64,000 nucleotides of DNA from JBOCEF01 sp050586345 (lineage in GTDB: Bacteria > Pseudomonadota > Alphaproteobacteria > Rhodobacterales > Rhodobacteraceae), in contig NZ_JBOCEF010000021.1 in the NCBI RefSeq assembly GCF_050586345.1, positions 10,573 through 74,572 of the forward strand, in the 5' to 3' direction. The notes under the pieces are model-generated. The model did not search any database. It was not told where the DNA came from and saw nothing but the letters and a program-made list of their open reading frames with translations. Made by a program: the position numbers and the translations under genes. Positions 60,932 to 64,000 of the stretch are shown one piece after another. The stretch's first letter is position 1. The number at the start of each line of letters is the position of its first letter.

Positions 60932-61328
60932 TACGCGCCGCCATGCGCGACGGACCTTCCCGGCGTTCTGCCGGGGGCGCCGTCGCCTTCACCTAAACAA
61001 ACATCGACTCTGACTAAGGTACCACGTTCAGCATGAACAAGTGGATCAGATTCGGACGGAATCCAAGCCCAACCCGTCATGGAAATGCCTTACGAAACCT
61101 TTTTGCGGCAATTTCTGGGACAAAATGCCCCGAGGGTGACGCGGAAAGGCCCCACCGGGTCGCGAATCGCAGGTCGCCCGGGAGCGCGATTTCCAAACTG
61201 AGTCGGCCGCGGCCGCCGCTGCGACTCAGCTTGTCCTTGCCATGTGCAGGGGAGCGGTCCAGAGAGCGGGCGTCGCCTGACGGGGCCCCCGCGGGGGGCG
61301 ACTCGCGGCCAGTGCAGGAGAACGACAT
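60932..61328 (+). promoter_or_regulatory. 397-bp region upstream of folD with a structured leader
   Basis: A gene-free stretch. Its left part is AT-richer (AACAAACATCGACTCTGAC, and TTTTTGCGGCAATTTC near 61100) and probably holds promoters for both directions. The right part contains two strong hairpins: CTGAGTCG / CGACTCAG around 61198-61229, and GTCGCC / GGCGAC (61272-61277 with 61297-61302, with an inner G/C stem) ending 12 bases before the GCAGGAG ribosome site. No known riboswitch class was recognised. Confidence 0.45.
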
Positions 61329-62258
61329 ATGACCGGATCCGACACCGCCGGGGCGCAAGGCGCCGCCCGCATCATCGACGGCAAGGCCTTCGCCGAGGGG
61401 CTGCGCGCCCGCATCTCGGCCCATGTCGCGCGCATGGCCGAGCAGGGCGTCACGCCCGGCCTGGCCGTCGTGCTGGTGGGCGAGGACCCGGCCAGCCAGG
61501 TCTACGTCGCCTCGAAGGCGAAGCAGACCGTCGCCTGCGGGATGAAGAGCTTCGAGCACCGCCTCTCCGCCGACACCTCCGAGGCGGACCTGCTGGCGCT
61601 GATCGAGCGGCTGAACGCCGATCCCGAGGTGCACGGCATCCTGGTGCAGCTGCCGCTGCCGGGGCACCTGAACAGCGACCTGGTGATCAACTCGATCGAC
61701 CCGGCCAAGGATGTCGACGGGTTCCACATCTCGAACGTGGGCCTGCTGGCCACCGGGCAGGACGCGCTGGTGTCCTGCACCCCGCTCGGCTGCCTGCTGA
61801 TGCTGCGCGAGGAGCTGGGGAACCTCTCGGGCCTCAACGCCGTGGTGGTGGGCCGGTCGAACATCGTGGGCAAGCCGATGGCGCAGCTGTTGCTGCGCGA
61901 AAGCTGCACGGTGACCATCGCGCATTCGCGCACCAAGGACCTTGGCGCGGTCTGCCGCGGGGCGGACATCCTGGTGGCGGCGGTGGGCCGTCCGCAGATG
62001 ATCCCGGGCGACTGGGTGAAGCCGGGCGCGACGGTGATCGACGTCGGCATCAACCGCATCGACGCGCCCGAGAAGGGCGAGGGCAAGACGCGCCTGGTGG
62101 GCGACGTCGATTTCGACAGCGCGGTGAAGGTGGCCGGGGCGATCACCCCGGTGCCGGGCGGCGTCGGGCCGATGACCATCGCCTGCCTGCTGGCCAACAC
62201 CGTCACGGCGGCGAGCCGCATCCACGGGCTGCCCAAGCCCGAGGACCTGTCGATCTGA
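61329..62258 (+). CDS. folD: Bifunctional methylene-THF dehydrogenase/cyclohydrolase FolD
   Basis: 309 residues. It interconverts 5,10-methylene-, methenyl- and 10-formyl-tetrahydrofolate with NADP, supplying one-carbon units. It has the catalytic YVASKAK (Y59, K63), VHGILVQLPLPGHL, the PAKDVDGFH signature, the cofactor motif VVVGRSNIVGKPMAQLL and TPVPGGVGPMTIACLL. About 20 extra residues lengthen it relative to E. coli (288). ATG at 61329 follows GCAGGAG. The structured leader upstream may regulate it. Confidence 0.97.
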   Translation: MTGSDTAGAQGAARIIDGKAFAEGLRARISAHVARMAEQGVTPGLAVVLVGEDPASQVYVASKAKQTVACGMKSFEHRLSADTSEADLLALIERLNADPEVHGILVQLPLPGHLNSDLVINSIDPAKDVDGFHISNVGLLATGQDALVSCTPLGCLLMLREELGNLSGLNAVVVGRSNIVGKPMAQLLLRESCTVTIAHSRTKDLGAVCRGADILVAAVGRPQMIPGDWVKPGATVIDVGINRIDAPEKGEGKTRLVGDVDFDSAVKVAGAITPVPGGVGPMTIACLLANTVTAASRIHGLPKPEDLSI

Positions 62259-62455
62259 CCTCCGCCTGACTTCCGGCCGACCTCCGGGCCGAGACCGCGC
62301 CGCCGGATCCCGCAGGATCCGGCGGCGCTTTCTTTCTGCGCCTTCGCTCCCCGCGTGCGGCCGGCCTCGGGGGGGCGGGGCCCCCCGCTCGGCCGCCCGG
62401 CCGCGCCATGGCGAGGGGCGCGAGGGGCGTCGGCGTTGCGCCGGGCGCGGCGCGC

Positions 62456-62905
62456 CTAGCCCATCCCGTCCATGCACATCATGGTGCCGAGCAGGGTCGC
62501 CACGTGGACCGGCGCCCGCCCCTCCGCCTCGGCCCAGACGTCCGCGCGGACCACCGTCAGCCGCCGCCCCGCGCGCTCGACCCGGCCGACGGCGCGCAGC
62601 CGGTCCCCGGCGCCCGGCGCCATCAGGTTGATCTTCATCTCCACCGTCATCACCCCGTCCCCGGCCTCCATCAGGCTCTGCGCCGCGAAGCCCGCCGCGT
62701 TGTCGCCCAGCGCGAAGGACAGGGCGGCATGGGCGACGCCGTGATGCTGCGCCGTGGCCGGCGTGATCGGGGCCGAGAGCGTCACCTCGCCCGGCGACGC
62801 GGCGTCCATCCGCGCGCCGAGGGTCTGCATCATGCCCTGGGCGGCGAAGGCGGCCTCGATCCGGGCGCGCCAGTCGGGGGTGCGGGGGGTGAAGTCGGTG
62901 CTCAT
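62456..62905 (-). CDS. PaaI-family hotdog thioesterase
   Basis: 149 residues with the PaaI hotdog pattern: QHHGVAHAALSFALGDNAAG (abbreviated HGVAHAALSFALGD), then VEMKINLMAPGAGDRL and the strand VVRADVWAEAEG. It hydrolyses acyl-CoA or aryl-CoA thioesters; the substrate is not predictable. The ATG is at 62905. It lies downstream of pdeM on the same strand, separated by repeat copy 2. Confidence 0.87.
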   Translation of the reverse strand: MSTDFTPRTPDWRARIEAAFAAQGMMQTLGARMDAASPGEVTLSAPITPATAQHHGVAHAALSFALGDNAAGFAAQSLMEAGDGVMTVEMKINLMAPGAGDRLRAVGRVERAGRRLTVVRADVWAEAEGRAPVHVATLLGTMMCMDGMG

Positions 62906-62955
62906 GGGGGCGGAGGATGGCGGCGGGGCGGGGCGTCGGCAAGAGGGGAGGCGTG

Positions 62956-63033
62956 GCGGGGGCTTCCGCCCGGCATCGCAGTGCGCTGCCCCCCCGACCA
63001 GGGGGAGATCCCCCTGGACCCCCCCTTTTTTTA
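62956..63033 (+). repeat. Double-hairpin G/C repeat, copy 2
   Basis: GGGC-TTCC-GCCC, then CCAGGGGGA-GA-TCCCCCTGG, then ACCCCCCC and T7. It shares the order, CTTCCGCC core and T-tract of copy 1. It lies between the thioesterase and pdeM genes and touches the pdeM stop codon. Confidence 0.65.
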
Positions 63034-63723
63034 TCTCGCGTGGCGTCTTCCTGGCCGTCGCGCCCGCAGGCCCGAGAGCGGCGCGGGGCGCACGGCGTCG
63101 CCGCAAAGCAGCGCCAGCCCTTCCGGCATCAGCGCCGTCAGCGGCTCGGACCCCACGTCCAGCCCGCCGGTGAACGCCCCGAAGGCGGGCAGCACCAGCC
63201 GCCGCCCATCCAGCAAAAAGCACCGCCGCCGCGCCCCGCCGATCCGCGCCTTGGGGTGCCAGTGGGCCGAGACCTCGGGGTCGTCCTCGTCCGCCTCGGC
63301 GATGTGGCGGAACACCGGGCCGCCCGGCGAGGGCCGCAGCTCGGCCACCCATGCGCCGGGCAGGGCCGCCGGACCCGGGTCGTGGTTCCCCGCGATCCAC
63401 ACCCAGTCCCGCCCCGCCGCCAGCGTGCTCAGCCGCGCCAGCGCCTCATCCTCGAGCCGCGCCGCGGCGGCGGCGTCGTCGAACCCGTCCCCGAGGCTCA
63501 CCACCACCGCCGGGCGCAGCGCCTCGACCTCAGCCGCCAGCCGGTCCAGCGTCTCCCGCGCCTCATAAGGCGGCAGCGCCGCCCCGCCCCACAACGCCCC
63601 GCGCTGGGCGCGCCCCAGGTGCAGGTCCCCGACCGCCAGCAAGCGCAGCGCAGGCCACCACAGCGCGCCCGAGGGGCGGGCGTGCAGAAGGGCGTCGCCA
63701 AGGGTGAAAGCGTGGTCGGTCAT
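63031..63723 (-). CDS. pdeM: Ligase-associated DNA damage response endonuclease PdeM
   Basis: 230 residues, a small calcineurin-like phosphoesterase: GDLHLGRAQRGALWG, SLGDGFDD, AGNHDPGP and SAHWHPKARIG. These match PdeM, which is coded with an ATP-dependent DNA ligase, an Lhr-type helicase and an exonuclease in a DNA repair operon. Those partners are not visible; they may lie beyond the right edge, but the upstream 276 bp hold only a repeat and an extreme G/C tract. Confidence 0.88.
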   Translation of the reverse strand: MTDHAFTLGDALLHARPSGALWWPALRLLAVGDLHLGRAQRGALWGGAALPPYEARETLDRLAAEVEALRPAVVVSLGDGFDDAAAAARLEDEALARLSTLAAGRDWVWIAGNHDPGPAALPGAWVAELRPSPGGPVFRHIAEADEDDPEVSAHWHPKARIGGARRRCFLLDGRRLVLPAFGAFTGGLDVGSEPLTALMPEGLALLCGDAVRPAPLSGLRARRPGRRHAR

Positions 63724-63771
63724 GGGTCGGTGTTAGCGGAATGTTCTCGGGGCGCCAAGTCGGCAGGCGGT

Positions 63772-63834
63772 GTCGGGGGGACCAGTCCCCCCGAGCCCCC
63801 CAGGCAAGGGGGCTCGCCCCCTTTGCAAACCCCC
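63772..63834 (+). repeat. Double-hairpin G/C repeat, divergent copy 3
   Basis: GGGGGGAC-CA-GTCCCCCC, followed by GAGCCCCC / GGGGGCTC and AAACCCCC. The architecture is that of copies 1 and 2 but the T-tract is lacking and the sequence is more diverged. It lies about 50 bp upstream of pdeM. Confidence 0.5.
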
Positions 63835-63858
63835 ATTGCGGAGTTGGGGAGGGGGTGT

Positions 63859-63927
<69 letters not shown>

Positions 63928-64000
63928 CGCCCGCGCCGTGGGACGAAAGTCGGAGGGCGGCCCGGGGGCGCGGGACGGGCGCGCGGATCCGGCCTTGCGC

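Noticed and set aside
61033..61332. Possible 99-residue leader protein overlapping the folD start
   Set aside because: No ribosome site, composition typical of non-coding GC-rich DNA, and it runs through the leader hairpins.

Overview
The window looks like a chromosomal segment of a high-GC alphaproteobacterium, most probably Rhodobacterales (Rhodobacteraceae sensu lato). The evidence is: very GC-rich codon use in every gene; a FlaF/FlbT pair beside a flagellin gene; a flgBC-fliEQ-flhA-fliR-flhB operon with an embedded lytic transglycosylase; a Tad/Cpa pilus locus with pilins of the GAVT-x-D-aromatic type; an ELM1-like protein beside trxB and an Lrp-type regulator; and double-hairpin G/C repeats ending in a T-tract after several genes. 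No rRNA, tRNA, CRISPR array, insertion sequence or prophage was recognised.

Layout. 1-6.9 kb: a YqeY-like protein divergent from carA, a membrane glycosyltransferase with an N-terminal MshEN-like (c-di-GMP-binding type) domain, a DUF1194 von Willebrand A protein, a stand-alone Vsr mismatch endonuclease, and an unrecognised lipoprotein/coiled-coil pair. 7.0-11.1 kb: a succinate-semialdehyde dehydrogenase divergent from a two-subunit 3-oxoacid CoA-transferase, then a periplasmic lytic transglycosylase. 11.2-23.1 kb: a Tad/Cpa pilus locus on the plus strand, in the order two small pilins, cpaB, cpaC secretin, an OmpA-like lipoprotein, tadZ/cpaE, tadA/cpaF, tadB, tadC, two TPR lipoproteins and the prepilin peptidase cpaA/tadV. 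23.1-26.2 kb: trxB, an ELM1-like protein, an Lrp/AsnC regulator with a palindrome in its divergent promoter, and a GFA-family protein.

26.3-37.9 kb is flagellar. A minus-strand operon flgB-flgC-fliE-fliQ-(SltF-like)-flhA-fliR-flhB-(FliJ-like) encodes the rod and export gate. It diverges from fliI, which is followed by flagellin, flaF, flbT and a DUF1217 gene on the plus strand. 38.2-49.4 kb is an exopolysaccharide locus: a large TPR protein, an ExeA-type AAA ATPase, a Wzz-like chain-length protein and a BY-kinase-like ATPase (the four-gene core usually seen with exosortase/PEP-CTERM loci), then a GT4 glycosyltransferase, a phosphoglycosyl transferase, an outer-membrane export lipoprotein and a PPP-type phosphatase. 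No exosortase, flippase or polymerase lies in the window.

49.5-64.0 kb holds housekeeping and accessory genes: an orphan form-II CoxL-like molybdenum hydroxylase, a DUF3253 protein, a CpdB-like phosphoesterase, a tight operon (mnmD, a four-cysteine uracil-DNA glycosylase, a lipoprotein hydrolase, an SseB-domain protein), a divergent FAD oxidoreductase resembling the other half of MnmC, a MOSC protein, an unrecognised exported protein, folD with a structured leader, a PaaI thioesterase and PdeM. The right end contains an extreme G30-TTGTT-C33 tract that may be a sequencing or assembly artefact.

Three surface machines (Tad pilus, flagellum, exopolysaccharide), together with a putatively c-di-GMP-sensing glycosyltransferase, suggest a region concerned with the switch between motile and attached life. 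That link is an inference from gene content.
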